NCBI RefSeq assembly: GCF_000719285.1
Contig: NZ_JOFS01000017.1
Span: forward strand, 194,820 to 258,819
DNA: 64,000 nt
Direction of reading: 5' to 3'
From: Streptomyces bicolor
GTDB taxonomy: Bacteria; Actinomycetota; Actinomycetes; Streptomycetales; Streptomycetaceae
In this document: one piece after another, positions 1 to 8,754 of the stretch
Layout of the letters: every line of letters starts with the position of its first letter
Numbering within the stretch: the first letter of the stretch is position 1
Program-made: the position numbers and the translations under genes
Notes under the pieces: model-generated
What the model was told of the DNA's origin: nothing
Seen by the model: the letters and a program-made list of their open reading frames with translations, nothing else
Database searches by the model: none

Positions 1-656
1 ACCCAGACATAGTGGCGCTTGACCCAGGCGAAGGCGCCGAGGGCCTTGCGGAAGGCTACGGCAGCGAGCACGAAGGGGACGCCGAGACCGAGGCAGTAGG
101 CGACGGTGAGTACGGCGCCGCGGCCCGCGCTGCCCTCGTGGGCCGCGAGGATCGTCACGGAGGAGAGAGTGGGACCCAGACAGGGCGTCCAGCCGATACC
201 GAAGAGGGCGCCCAGCAGGGGGGCACCGGCCAGCCCGGTGGTCGGCTTGGTGTGGAAGCGGAACTCGCGCTGGGTGAGCCAGGGCATCAGGCCCATGAAG
301 AAGAGGCCCATGACGACCATGAGGACGCCGAGGACCTTCGTCAGGACGTCCTTGTTCTCCTGCAGGTTGGCGCCCCAGTAGCCGAACAGCGCCCCGCCGG
401 AGACGAACACGGCGGTGAAGCCGAGCACGAACAGGGAGGCACCGGCGACCATCCGGCCGCGCCGGGCGTCGGCCAGGTCGGTGCCGCTGACTCCGGTGAC
501 GTAGGACAGATAGCCGGGCACGAGCGGCAGGACGCACGGGGAGAAGAAGGAGACGAGGCCGGCGAGCAGAGCGATCGGCAGCGCGATCAGCAGGGCGCCG
601 TTCAGCACGGTGTCGTTGTAGCTCGCGGCCTCGGCGAGCGTGGACGGTGCGCTCAC
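1..656 (-). CDS. ccdA: Cytochrome c biogenesis protein CcdA, truncated by the window edge
   Basis: Polytopic membrane protein expected to carry electrons from cytoplasmic thioredoxin across the membrane to extracytoplasmic thiol proteins such as the ResA-like product of the next gene, for cytochrome c heme ligation. About 218 N-terminal codons are visible; the 3' end lies left of base 1. The family motif with its first redox Cys (SFFSPCVLPLVPGY, Cys near residue 41) and the second (GWTPCLGP) are both present, separated by several hydrophobic helices. I chose the GTG at 656, one base after the TGA of the upstream gene, because translational coupling is the rule here. Identity is strong; only the C-terminus is unseen. 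Confidence 0.93.
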   Translation of the reverse strand, partial: MSAPSTLAEAASYNDTVLNGALLIALPIALLAGLVSFFSPCVLPLVPGYLSYVTGVSGTDLADARRGRMVAGASLFVLGFTAVFVSGGALFGYWGANLQENKDVLTKVLGVLMVVMGLFFMGLMPWLTQREFRFHTKPTTGLAGAPLLGALFGIGWTPCLGPTLSSVTILAAHEGSAGRGAVLTVAYCLGLGVPFVLAAVAFRKALGAFAWVKRHYVW

Positions 657-657
657 G

Positions 658-1263
658 TCACTTCTCCGCGAGGACGGGCTTGATCATGCCGCGCAGTGTC
701 TCCTCGCTGAGGGGGGTCAGCGCACGCGCGGCGATCCTTCCCTCCCGGTCGATGACGAGCGTGGAGGGGATCGCCTGCGGGTTGAGCGTGCCCTTCTCGA
801 AGCGGAGCATCTGCTTGCCCGTGGGGTCGTACAGGCTCGGGTAGGTGACCCCGTACTCCTTCTCGAAGGCCTTCGCGGGAGTGGTGCTGGTGTCCCGGGT
901 GTTGATGCCGACGAACTCGACACCCTGGTCCTTGACGTCCTCGTAGACGGTCTGGAAGTTCTTCGCCTCGGCCCGGCACGGCGGGCACCACGATCCCCAG
1001 ACGTTGATGACGAGGATCTTGCCCTTGTAGTCGGCGGTGCTGAGCTGCTTGCCGTCGATGGTCTCGCCGGACAGCTCCGGCGCCTCGGCGCGCTTGCCCT
1101 GCGCGACCGAGTCGATGCCGTTGCCGCCGGCGACGAAGTTGGTGTCGCCGCCCCCACCGGACGTACCGCCCGAACTGCACGCGGACAGGGTCAGCGCGGC
1201 AACGGCGGCGCTGGTGACGGCGAGCAGGGCGGTACGGCTACTGGCGCGACGGGCGGCACTCAT
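658..1263 (-). CDS. ResA/TlpA-like thiol-disulfide oxidoreductase lipoprotein
   Basis: 201-residue extracytoplasmic thioredoxin-like protein. It has a lipoprotein signal (positive N-terminus, hydrophobic stretch, lipobox LSAC with Cys29), a Ser/Gly-rich linker, then a TlpA/AhpC-TSA-type fold with the redox motif WCPPC (Cys93 and Cys96). Known members reduce the disulfide of apocytochrome c so that heme can be attached. It lies one base from ccdA, its natural electron donor, which supports a cytochrome c maturation operon that probably continues beyond base 1. The start is the ATG at 1261-1263, which gives a full-length signal peptide. Confidence 0.92.
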   Translation of the reverse strand: MSAARRASSRTALLAVTSAAVAALTLSACSSGGTSGGGGDTNFVAGGNGIDSVAQGKRAEAPELSGETIDGKQLSTADYKGKILVINVWGSWCPPCRAEAKNFQTVYEDVKDQGVEFVGINTRDTSTTPAKAFEKEYGVTYPSLYDPTGKQMLRFEKGTLNPQAIPSTLVIDREGRIAARALTPLSEETLRGMIKPVLAEK

Positions 1264-1329
1264 GTGAAAAGTTTCGCATGTCCGTTCCGGGGATCTTGCG
1301 CACCCCCCTCCCGGGCGTAAACCCGCATT

Positions 1330-2634
1330 TCAGGCAGCGTTTTGAGTGCCCGTGGCGGAGCCGGTGGAGGGGCTCGTGGAACCGCCCTTCAGGAAAGCCT
1401 TCCAGCCACCGGCGGGCGCCTGGCCGACGTCCAGGGTGCGCAGCTTGTCGAGAACGTCCGGCTTCTGTACGTCCATCCAGTCCACGAACTGCCGGAAGGA
1501 GACGAGCCGGATGTCGGCACCCTTCTCCTTCTCCCGCGCGATGTGCTTGAGGGCTTCCTCGACGGCGTCCATGTATATGCCGCCGTTCCACTGCTCGAAG
1601 TGGTTGCCGACGAAGAAGGGGGCGCGGTTTGTCTCGTATGCCCGCTTGAATCCCTGGATGTACGCCTGCGCCGACTGCTCGCGCCAGGCCGGGTAGTTGT
1701 GGCTGGGCGCGTTCGTCGAGTTGATCGACTGGTTGGCGAGCATGTTGTAGTCCATGGACAGGACCTCGAACGAACGTCCGGGGAAAGGTATCTGCTGCAA
1801 CGGCAGATCCCACAGCCCCTGCTTCTTCGTCGGCCACACCTGACGCCCGCCCGGCGAGGAGGCGTCGTACCGCCAGCCGAGCTCACGGGCGGTGGGCAGC
1901 AGGTTGTCCTGGCCGAGGAGGCAGGGCGTACGGCCGCCGACGAGTTCCTTGTCGTAGTCGAACGGCAGGGAGGGCAGGTCGGTCCACCCGGTGTTGGTCC
2001 GCCACTCCTTGACGAAGGCCTTGGCCTGCTCGATCTCGCTGCGCCAGTGCTTCGGCGTCCAGTGGGCGACCGAGCCGGAGCCTTCCCCGCAGAAGTGCCC
2101 GTTGAAGTGGGTGCCTATCTCATGCCCCTCGAGCCAGGCGCGACGCACGCCCTTGAGCGTCTCCTTGATGTGGTCGTCGGTGAGGTAGCCGATGTCGGAG
2201 GCGCCGCGTGCGTTGTTCGGGGGGTCGTAGAGCCGCTTCTTCGACTCGGGGAGCAGATAGAGCCCCGAGAGGAAGAAGGTCATGTGGGCTTCGTGCTCCT
2301 TGGCGAGGTCGAGGAAGCGCGGGAAGAGGCCGTTGCCGACCTCGCCGGCGCCGTCCCAGGAGAAGACGACGAACTGCGGCGGCTCCTGGCCGGGCTCCAG
2401 CGGCTCGGGCCTGCCGGGCTGGTGGGGCTGCTTGCCGGTGTGGGAGGTGGAGCCGTCACCTATGGGACGGGCGCGGTTGGCCTGCGTTCCGGGCTCGTTG
2501 CCCTCGCCGCCGGAGGAACCTCCGCCCTGGTTCGACCCGTCTGACGCGGTGAGGGCGCCGCATCCGGAGAGTCCGACGGCGGCGGCCGTACCCACACCGA
2601 GCCCGATAAGTCCCCTTCGGCTGAAGTTGCGCAT
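1330..2634 (-). CDS. Polysaccharide-deacetylase-like secreted lipoprotein
   Basis: 434-residue exported protein. The N-terminus has a twin-arginine motif (SRRGLIG) and a lipobox (LSGC, Cys25), so it is probably a Tat-exported lipoprotein. After a Gly/Ser/Pro-rich linker there is a deacetylase-like domain: the FSWDGAGE segment near residue 92 and an H-x-x-x-H-type motif (GHEIGTHFNGH) near residue 170 resemble the metal-binding motifs of the NodB/CE4 family. The substrate is unknown; a cell-wall polysaccharide is a guess. An upstream in-frame start at 2685 exists, but the ATG at 2634 directly precedes the signal peptide. Confidence 0.8.
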   Translation of the reverse strand: MRNFSRRGLIGLGVGTAAAVGLSGCGALTASDGSNQGGGSSGGEGNEPGTQANRARPIGDGSTSHTGKQPHQPGRPEPLEPGQEPPQFVVFSWDGAGEVGNGLFPRFLDLAKEHEAHMTFFLSGLYLLPESKKRLYDPPNNARGASDIGYLTDDHIKETLKGVRRAWLEGHEIGTHFNGHFCGEGSGSVAHWTPKHWRSEIEQAKAFVKEWRTNTGWTDLPSLPFDYDKELVGGRTPCLLGQDNLLPTARELGWRYDASSPGGRQVWPTKKQGLWDLPLQQIPFPGRSFEVLSMDYNMLANQSINSTNAPSHNYPAWREQSAQAYIQGFKRAYETNRAPFFVGNHFEQWNGGIYMDAVEEALKHIAREKEKGADIRLVSFRQFVDWMDVQKPDVLDKLRTLDVGQAPAGGWKAFLKGGSTSPSTGSATGTQNAA

Positions 2635-2749
2635 TACTGCCCCGTCCGTCGTGTTTCTCTGGGTGGTCACCCAGTCAGAGGGCACGACGAACGGGGAGGT
2701 TCCTCCTGATCACGGAGGATTGGCAACAAATGTCACAGACATGTACTGA

Positions 2750-2817
2750 GCGCCCCGAAGGGGCGCGGGCTGTATCGATATGCGGCTCCGCCGCGTGGGC
2801 GCGACCAGCCCCCACCG
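2750..2817. repeat. Dispersed intergenic palindromic repeat, long form
   Basis: A stem of the form GCGCCCC-GAA-GGGGCGC at 2750-2769 is followed, after about 29 bases, by GCGCGACCAGCCCCCACCG at 2799-2817. The same two blocks recur at 32508-32552 with only a few bases between them. It lies between the 3' end of the histidine phosphatase gene and the 5' end of the deacetylase-like gene and may act as a terminator or RNA-stabilising element. Confidence 0.7.
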
Positions 2818-2854
2818 GGCCTGCAGATGCATCACGGCGCTCCCGGCGGCGCGT

Positions 2855-3571
2855 CTACGCTCCGAAGGCCTTGTCCTTCCCCTTCACCGGCTTTGCACCG
2901 GCGCGGAGATGGGCGGGCACGAGATCGATGGCGGGCTCGGAGTACCCGACGGACACGATCCGGTCACCCTGGTAGGTGAAGGTCGTCAGGGACGCGAGCG
3001 TGCACTGCCGCTTGCGCGGGTCGTGCCACAGCCGCCGCTTCTCGACATAGCTGCGCACGATCCAGATCGGCAGCTGATGACTGACCAGTACGGCCTCGTG
3101 CCCACGCGCCGCGTCCTTGGCGGAGTCGAGGGCGCCCATCATGCGGATGACCTGGTCGACGTACGGCTCACCCCAGGACGGCCTGAAGGGGTTGACGAGA
3201 TGCTTCCAGTTCTCCGGCCGCTTCAGGGCGCCGTCCCCCACTCCGAAGGTCTTGCCCTGGAAGACGTTGTCGGCCTCGATGAGCCGTTCGTCGGTCGCGA
3301 GGTCCAGTCCGTGCGTCTTGGCGATCGGTGTCGCGGTCTCCTGCGCCCGCTCCAGCGGCGAGGAGCAGACGTACGTGATGTCACGGGTGGCGAGATGCTC
3401 GGCGACCCGGTCGGCCATCTGCCGCCCGAGGTCGGAGAGGTGGTAGCCCGCCAGACGGCCGTAGAGGATCCCGTCCGGGTTGGCGACCTCGCCGTGCCGC
3501 ATGACATGTACGACGGTGACGTCGCTGTCGCTCTTGTGGACGCCGTCGCCCTTGTTGCTGTCGGTGCTCAT
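2855..3571 (-). CDS. Histidine phosphatase (phosphoglycerate mutase-like)
   Basis: 238-residue histidine phosphatase superfamily protein. The phospho-acceptor motif MRHGE is at residues 24-28, a second conserved region reads [11 protein letters not shown], and the late catalytic His lies in LVSHQLP. The fold covers broad-specificity phosphatases and cofactor-dependent phosphoglycerate mutases; no substrate can be fixed from sequence. Its ATG overlaps the stop of hemL by four bases (ATGA, 3568-3571), so the two are co-translated. Placement between hemL and cytochrome c maturation genes suggests a housekeeping operon. Confidence 0.88.
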   Translation of the reverse strand: MSTDSNKGDGVHKSDSDVTVVHVMRHGEVANPDGILYGRLAGYHLSDLGRQMADRVAEHLATRDITYVCSSPLERAQETATPIAKTHGLDLATDERLIEADNVFQGKTFGVGDGALKRPENWKHLVNPFRPSWGEPYVDQVIRMMGALDSAKDAARGHEAVLVSHQLPIWIVRSYVEKRRLWHDPRKRQCTLASLTTFTYQGDRIVSVGYSEPAIDLVPAHLRAGAKPVKGKDKAFGA

Positions 3572-4902
3572 GCCGCCGTGGCCTCCGCCGCCGCTCGGGC
3601 CGCCGCCGGGAGGGCGTCGGCGATCCGCTGGACGGCCTGCTCGTCGTGTGCCGTGGAAACGAACCAGGACTCGAAGGACGAGGGCGGCAGATAGACGCCC
3701 TGCGCCAGCATCGAGTGGAAGAAGGCGGTGAAGCGGAAGGACTCCTGCCGCTTGGCGTCCTCGTAGTTGCGGACCTCTCGGTCCGTGAAGAAGACGGAGA
3801 ACATGTTGGAGGCGTTCTGCAGCCGGTGCGCGACGCCTTCCTTGGTGAGGGCCTCGGTGACGAGGGACTGGATGGTCTCCGACACCGTGTCGACCTTGTC
3901 GTACGCGGCGTCGTCGAGCAGCCGGAGCTGGGCGAGGCCGGCGGCGGTGGCGATCGGGTTACCGGAGAGGGTGCCGGCCTGGTAGACGGGCCCGGCGGGC
4001 GCGAGGTGGGCCATGACGTCGGCGCGGCCACCGAAGGCGGCGGCCGGGAAGCCGCCTCCCATCACCTTGCCGAAGGTCATGAGGTCCGGCTTGACCCCGT
4101 CGATGCCGTACCACCCGGCGCGACTGGTCCGGAACCCGGTCATGACCTCGTCGGAGATGTACAGGGCGCCGTTCTTCCGGCAGGCGTCCTTCAGCCCCTC
4201 GTTGAAGCCGGGCTGCGGCGGGACGACGCCCATGTTGCCCGGCGAGGCCTCGGTGATGACGCAGGCGATCTCACCGGGGTAGCGGTGGAAGGCCTCGTGC
4301 ACGGACTCGAGGTCGTTGTAGGGGAGGACGATGGTGTCGCCGGCCTGGGCGCCGGTGACACCCGGGGTGTCGGGAAGAGCGAAGGTGGCGACGCCCGACC
4401 CGGCCGCGGCGAGCAGCGAATCGACATGTCCGTGATAACACCCGGCGAACTTGATCACCTTCGACCGCTGGGTGAACCCGCGGGCGAGCCGGATGGCGGA
4501 CATGGTGGCCTCGGTGCCGCTGGAGACCAGCCGCACCTGCTCGAGCGGGTCGATCCGGTCGACCATCTCCTCGGCGAGCGCGACCTCACCCTCCCCCGGC
4601 GTACCGAAGGACGTGCCGCGCGAGACGGCGTCCTGGACGGCGGCGATGACCTCCGGGTGGGAGTGCCCGAGGATCATGGGCCCCCACGAGCAGACGAGGT
4701 CGACGTACTCGCGCCCGTCGGCGTCGGTCAGGTACGGACCGGCGCCGGACACCATGAACCGGGGCGTACCGCCCACGGCGCGGAAAGCGCGCACCGGGGA
4801 GTTCACGCCGCCGGGCGTAACGGCGGCCGCACGGTCGAACAGAGCCTGCGAGGCAGGCGCATCGTACGGATAGGGCGTTCCTGAAGAGGGCGCTTCGCTC
4901 AT
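3568..4902 (-). CDS. hemL: Glutamate-1-semialdehyde 2,1-aminomutase
   Basis: 444-residue PLP enzyme that converts glutamate-1-semialdehyde to 5-aminolevulinate, the second step of the C5 heme pathway; HemA, encoded at 49809-51554, makes its substrate. The class III aminotransferase pattern is complete: SSGTEA for phosphate contacts, SDEVMTGFR, and the PLP lysine K279 in TFGKVMGGG. Length is normal. It heads a minus-strand operon (hemL, then phosphatase). Its upstream leader passes through a striking G-rich tract (see 5045-5120). Confidence 0.96.
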   Translation of the reverse strand: MSEAPSSGTPYPYDAPASQALFDRAAAVTPGGVNSPVRAFRAVGGTPRFMVSGAGPYLTDADGREYVDLVCSWGPMILGHSHPEVIAAVQDAVSRGTSFGTPGEGEVALAEEMVDRIDPLEQVRLVSSGTEATMSAIRLARGFTQRSKVIKFAGCYHGHVDSLLAAAGSGVATFALPDTPGVTGAQAGDTIVLPYNDLESVHEAFHRYPGEIACVITEASPGNMGVVPPQPGFNEGLKDACRKNGALYISDEVMTGFRTSRAGWYGIDGVKPDLMTFGKVMGGGFPAAAFGGRADVMAHLAPAGPVYQAGTLSGNPIATAAGLAQLRLLDDAAYDKVDTVSETIQSLVTEALTKEGVAHRLQNASNMFSVFFTDREVRNYEDAKRQESFRFTAFFHSMLAQGVYLPPSSFESWFVSTAHDEQAVQRIADALPAAARAAAEATAA

Positions 4903-5505
4903 GACCTGCGACTACTCCGACCTTCTCTGACCTTCTCCGATGATCTCGGACTCCGGTTCCCAGTGACCTCCTCAGGGTAGGCCAGCGGGCGGCGAGGGCA
5001 GCGGGCCACCGCTGACCCGACGCCCGGGCTCCCGTGCGCCTCCGCCCTTCCGTCCGCCCCCCTCCGCTCTTCCGCACCCCCTCCCCCCATCCCCTCCACT
5101 CCCCTTCACCCCCGCCCCCCGTCGGCGATCTGCGAGACTGGACGTGATACTCACAGCTCATGCGGGGTGTGATGGACAGGGACTGAAAAGATCCTGCGGA
5201 CAGGTGTTTCAGCGCACGTTTCGGCGGGCGGCCGTGGGGGAGGTCACTGACACGATGATCGGGTTGCGCGGCGGGGACCACGCGTCCTAGAAAAGCAGTC
5301 GGGTGGAGATATGCATCGCGGTGGCGGACTGGGCGAGGGGACTGATGACCTGGGTCCTCGACGTGCCCGGCGGGGAAGGCACCGGCGCGACGCGGAGGAT
5401 TCGAACGAAGCACGTCACGAACACGTAGTACCGGATATGCCTATGCCGGGTGTTCCCAATGAGTCAGAGCGGGCCGACCGACGCAGTGATCGGGATCGGC
5501 TGAGG
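4903..5505. other. Non-coding region between hemL and a divergent conserved gene
   Basis: About 600 bases with no convincing gene. It should contain the promoters of both divergent genes. The part nearer hemL holds the C-run/G-run tract described separately. The reading frame that is open from 5311 has irregular third positions until about 5500, so I regard 5311-5505 as mostly upstream sequence. Confidence 0.6.
5045..5120 (-). promoter_or_regulatory. G-rich tract upstream of hemL, possible G-quadruplex
   Basis: The plus strand is almost pure pyrimidine here, with eight runs of three to six C (5045-5047, 5057-5062, 5077-5081, 5083-5088, 5091-5094, 5101-5104, 5109-5113, 5115-5120). The minus strand, which is the coding orientation of hemL, therefore has eight G runs with short loops, 140-220 bases before the hemL start. 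This satisfies the usual G-quadruplex pattern several times over. Whether it lies in the leader RNA depends on the unknown transcription start. Confidence 0.5.
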
Positions 5506-5964
5506 GTGAGCAGGAATGGTGGTCGGGTGGGGGTGACGTACAAGTACTTCGGCGCGCCCGACGGCGCGACCGCGGCCCGGGTCCCGATCTCGATGCGCCC
5601 CGAGGAACTCGGCGGCGACGAGCTCGGCATGAACGGCATGTTCACCAAGATCAAGCCGGAGACGATGGCCGCGATGGTCCTGACGGGCATCGAGGGCGTC
5701 CCCCTGCACAAGGTCCCACCGCTGGAGCTGGTCGTCCTGCACCCCGACTACGCGGTGGTCAAGCTGCCGATGACGGTGGTGGACCCGCTGCGGGGCATAG
5801 GAGAGGAAGCGGTCGGCGCGGCCGCGTTCATCTGGTCGACGGTTCCGGACCGGGGTGGGCCCCGGGACGCGTTCAACGTCTATCAACTGCTGCACGAGTG
5901 GCAGGACTTCAGCCATCGGTTGCATGAGGCTGGGCATCAGCCGTATTGCCTTGTGTGGCCCTGA
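5506..5964 (+). CDS. Conserved hypothetical protein
   Basis: I do not recognise a named domain. The protein is a compact soluble alpha/beta-looking product with a conserved-looking core (YKYFGAPDGATAARVP at the start, then GGDELG and MAAMVLTGIEG) ending in QPYCLVWP. There is no signal peptide or membrane segment. Codon third positions become strongly G/C only from about 5500, so I reject the longer reading frame beginning at 5311 and take the GTG at 5506; a GTG at 5533, right before TYKYFG, is equally possible. It is divergent from hemL. Confidence 0.7.
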   Translation: MSRNGGRVGVTYKYFGAPDGATAARVPISMRPEELGGDELGMNGMFTKIKPETMAAMVLTGIEGVPLHKVPPLELVVLHPDYAVVKLPMTVVDPLRGIGEEAVGAAAFIWSTVPDRGGPRDAFNVYQLLHEWQDFSHRLHEAGHQPYCLVWP

Positions 5965-6101
5965 GCTGGGGTTTCACTGAATTCGGGCGGGGTTCTACGA
6001 CCCCGCCCTCGTCATGTGCGGGGTGGGGCCGGCAGGCCTCGGCACAGCCGGCGTCGCAGACCCGTGCCGCGCAGGAGGCCGCCGCCACGCAGGAGATGAG
6101 A

Positions 6102-7121
6102 GTGCAGTCGGACGTCCCGGAGCAGGGGCCGCGTGGCCTGGTCGGGCGGATGGAACGCCACCAGGTGGCGATCTACCTCGGCGCGATGGCCGTCGGAGGG
6201 CTGCTGGGGTGGTCGGCCCCGGACGCCGGCCCCGGCCTGGAGCACGCCATCAACCCCGTCCTCGGCGCGCTGCTGTTCGTCACGTTCCTCCAGGTCCCGG
6301 CCGCGGAGCTGTTCCGCTCCCTGCGCGACGGGCGGTTCCTGTCCGCCGCGCTCGTGGTGAACTTCGTGGTCGCGCCGCTGGTCGTCGCCGCGATGTTCGC
6401 GTTCCTGCCCGCCGACCAGGCCGTCCGGGTCGGGGTCCTGCTGGTGCTGCTGTGCCCCTGCGTGGACTACGTGATCGTCTTCTGCGGGCTGGCCGGCGGT
6501 TCGAGCCGACGTCTGCTGGCCGCCACCCCGCTCCTGCTGGTGGCGCAGATGCTGCTGCTGCCGGGGTTCCTGTACCTGGTCATGGGCTCCGGCCTGGCCG
6601 AGATCGTGGACGTGGGTCCGTTCCTGGAGGCCTTCGCCGTCCTGATCGTCGTCCCGCTCGTGCTGGCCTGGGCCCTGCAGGGGTGGGCGGCGCGCCGCCC
6701 GGCCGGACAGCGGGTGGCCGACGCCGCGACCAGCACGATGGTGCCGCTGATGGCCGCGACCCTGCTGACGGTGGTCGCCTCCCAGGTGCCCAAGCTCGGC
6801 GACAGCCTCACCGATGTCGCCGCCGTCATCCCGTTCTACGCGGCTTTCCTCGTGATCATGGCGTTCGCCGGGAAGGCCGTCGCCCGGCTGTTCCGCCTCG
6901 ACGCCTCGGCCGGGCGGGCGATCGTCTTCACCGGCGCCACCCGCAACTCGCTGGTCGTGCTGCCCCTGGCCCTGGCCTTGCCCGACACCTTGGCCGTCGC
7001 CGCGGTCGTCGTGGTGACGCAGACCCTCGTCGAAGTCCTCGGCATGGTCGCGTACGTCCGCCTCGTCCCCCGCATGATGCCCGCCACGGAACCGGCCGAG
7101 GCGCAGCCCGCCGGACACTGA
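6102..7121 (+). CDS. ACR3/bile-acid-sodium-symporter-type membrane exporter, putative arsenite efflux
   Basis: About 339 residues with roughly ten hydrophobic helices. The segment LLCPCVDYVIVF resembles the Cys-containing fourth helix of ArsB/ACR3-type arsenite permeases in the BART/BASS superfamily, and the family-typical FTGATRNS motif occurs near the C-terminus. Known relatives export arsenite or transport organic anions. No arsR or arsC is nearby, so the substrate is uncertain. I chose the GTG at 6102 because GGAG at 6092-6095 sits six bases upstream; a longer frame from 5946 lacks such support. Confidence 0.75.
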   Translation: MQSDVPEQGPRGLVGRMERHQVAIYLGAMAVGGLLGWSAPDAGPGLEHAINPVLGALLFVTFLQVPAAELFRSLRDGRFLSAALVVNFVVAPLVVAAMFAFLPADQAVRVGVLLVLLCPCVDYVIVFCGLAGGSSRRLLAATPLLLVAQMLLLPGFLYLVMGSGLAEIVDVGPFLEAFAVLIVVPLVLAWALQGWAARRPAGQRVADAATSTMVPLMAATLLTVVASQVPKLGDSLTDVAAVIPFYAAFLVIMAFAGKAVARLFRLDASAGRAIVFTGATRNSLVVLPLALALPDTLAVAAVVVVTQTLVEVLGMVAYVRLVPRMMPATEPAEAQPAGH

Positions 7122-7174
7122 CCAGCCGCGACGCCGGGATGGAGCGGTCGGCCGCGCCGGTGCCTGCCGCCCGC

Positions 7175-7513
7175 TCACGCACCCAGAGCGGCGCGCACCG
7201 CCTTGGCCCTCTCCTCCGTGAACACACCGCTGTCCAGCAGCTACAGAACGGACAGCACCCGGCCCGAGGAACCCCAGCTGCCCTCCTCGATCACCCGGAA
7301 GTTGACCCACCAGCTCGGTGACGGCCGCTCCATCCCGCAGGCCGCCGCCAGCGCGGCCAGCACCCGCTCGATGACCTCGGCCCGGACCCCCGGCTGCCAG
7401 GCGGCGTCCATGACCGCCACGTCGATCACCATCACGTCGAGCCCCTGCCCGGCGTCCGCCAGCAGCCGTCCGCCGATGGCCATCATGTCGGGCTCCCGCT
7501 CCACGAAGTGCAC
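7175..7513 (-). pseudogene. Tautomerase-like gene interrupted by an in-frame TAG
   Basis: Reading from the GTG at 7513 gives a tautomerase-superfamily-like sequence (VMVIDVAVMDAAWQPGVRAEV, then PSWWVNFRVIEEGSWGS). At 7241-7243 a TAG stops the frame, yet the same frame continues for 21 plausible codons (LLDSGVFTEERAKAVRAALGA) to a TGA at 7175-7177. Family assignment is tentative. The intact frame after the stop suggests a recent nonsense mutation, a sequencing error, or a truncated but still functional protein. Upstream in-frame sequence before 7513 also looks coding (GRLAPAARVGFQ) but lacks a start codon, so the 5' end may be damaged too. Confidence 0.5.
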
Positions 7514-7562
7514 CTGGAATCCGACCCGCGCGGCCGGCGCGAGCCGGCCGACCTCGGGTACA

Positions 7563-7614
7563 TGACGGTCGTTATGGACGAGAGCAGGCTACTCCGGTTC
7601 TATAACGACCGTCA
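7563..7614. promoter_or_regulatory. 13-bp inverted repeat, candidate operator
   Basis: TGACGGTCGTTAT at 7563-7575 and its exact reverse complement ATAACGACCGTCA at 7602-7614 flank 26 bases. Each arm is itself nearly palindromic (ATGAC-N4-GTTAT), as in TetR-type operators. The right arm overlaps the stop codon of the LacI-family gene. The spacing places it upstream of the broken tautomerase-like gene, which it may once have controlled. Confidence 0.5.
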
Positions 7615-8670
7615 GACCGAGGTGTCGCGAACGTCATCGCCCTGCGGGACCGGAGGCGGGGCCGTGGTCTGCCGGGGGATCAGATGCGTGGGCAGGACCA
7701 CGTGCCGCACGTGGTCCGCCTCGGAGTCGTCGATGAGGGCGAGGGCGAGCTCGCCGGCCTCGCGGCCGATGTCCGCAGGTGACTGGGCGACGGTGGACAG
7801 GTCGGACCAGTCGGCCAGTGGCTGGTCGTCGAAGCCCAGCACGGACATCCGCTCGGGCACGTCGATCCGCGTCCTGCGCAGGACCCCGATGAGGGAGGCG
7901 GCCAGTTCGTCCTGTTCGGCGAAGACGGCCGTGGGAGGTTCAGGCAGGCCGAGCAGGTGTCCCACCGCCTCCATCACGCCGCGCTTGTCATGGGGTGGCG
8001 CGCCGACCACCAGGTCGTCGTCCACGGGAATGCCCGCTTCGGTGAGCGCCTGCCGGTAGCCGAGGAGCCGTTCCTGTGAGCTGAAGCTGAAGCCTCTGGC
8101 CCCCACCGTGTGGGCGAAGGCGATCCGGCGGTGTCCGAGGTTGAGCAGGTGGTGGGTGGCCTTCCGGGCGCCTGCCACGTCGTCGACGTAGACGCTGGGA
8201 CGGCCGTCGACGTGCTGACTGACATAGATGACCGGCATGCCGAGGTCGTCCAGCCGCGCGGTTTCCGCTTCGGTGAGGTCGAAGCAGAAGACCAGCAGCG
8301 CGTCGGCGTTCCGCCGGGCCGGGAGGCGTTCGAAGAACGCGGTGCGCTCGGCCAGGTCGGGGATCACGTAGATGTTCATCTCCATGCCGGCCGCTCGCAG
8401 CATCGGCCCCAGGCTGGTCAGAGCCGAGCCCATGAACCATGAGGTGAGCGTGGGCACCATCACGGCCACGTTCCCGGTCTTCCCCGTGACCAGGCTTGCG
8501 GCCTGTCGCGACACGGCGAAGTTCAGCTCGCGCGCGGCCTTCTCGACGCGCGCGCGGACCTCCGGGGAGACGGTGGACATGCCGCGCAGGGTGCGCGAAA
8601 CGGTGGATGTGGAGACCCCGGCCCGTTCGGCTACGTCAGCCATCGTGGGGTGCCGCTGAGCTGGTGGCAT
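7612..8670 (-). CDS. LacI-family transcriptional regulator of the alpha-glucoside cassette
   Basis: 352 residues. The N-terminal helix-turn-helix is typical of LacI/GalR proteins (MADVAERAGVSTSTVSRTL, residues 10-28), followed by the hinge helix and a periplasmic-binding-protein-like sensor domain (VSVLGFDDQPLA near the end). It is transcribed divergently from the sugar uptake operon starting at 8926. By context it represses that operon until an alpha-glucoside such as maltose or trehalose is present, and may autoregulate through the shared 255-base intergenic region. The ligand is inferred from neighbours, not visible in the protein. Confidence 0.9.
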   Translation of the reverse strand: MPPAQRHPTMADVAERAGVSTSTVSRTLRGMSTVSPEVRARVEKAARELNFAVSRQAASLVTGKTGNVAVMVPTLTSWFMGSALTSLGPMLRAAGMEMNIYVIPDLAERTAFFERLPARRNADALLVFCFDLTEAETARLDDLGMPVIYVSQHVDGRPSVYVDDVAGARKATHHLLNLGHRRIAFAHTVGARGFSFSSQERLLGYRQALTEAGIPVDDDLVVGAPPHDKRGVMEAVGHLLGLPEPPTAVFAEQDELAASLIGVLRRTRIDVPERMSVLGFDDQPLADWSDLSTVAQSPADIGREAGELALALIDDSEADHVRHVVLPTHLIPRQTTAPPPVPQGDDVRDTSV

Positions 8671-8713
8671 GAGCGGACGGTAGCACAGGCGACACAGCAG
8701 GCGCGGGCTTTTC

Positions 8714-8727
8714 TGACAGCGCTTTCA
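8714..8727. promoter_or_regulatory. LacI-type operator candidate near the regulator start
   Basis: TGACAGCGCTTTCA is a 14-bp near-perfect palindrome with the central CG typical of LacI/GalR operators and one mismatch between the arms. It lies 44 bases upstream of the regulator gene, which suggests autoregulation. Confidence 0.55.
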
Positions 8728-8754
8728 TGCCCGTAAACCATCGGCGACAACGCA

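Noticed and set aside
5311..5505. N-terminal extension of the conserved hypothetical gene
   Set aside because: Third codon positions are irregular and no ribosome-binding site precedes the ATG at 5311.
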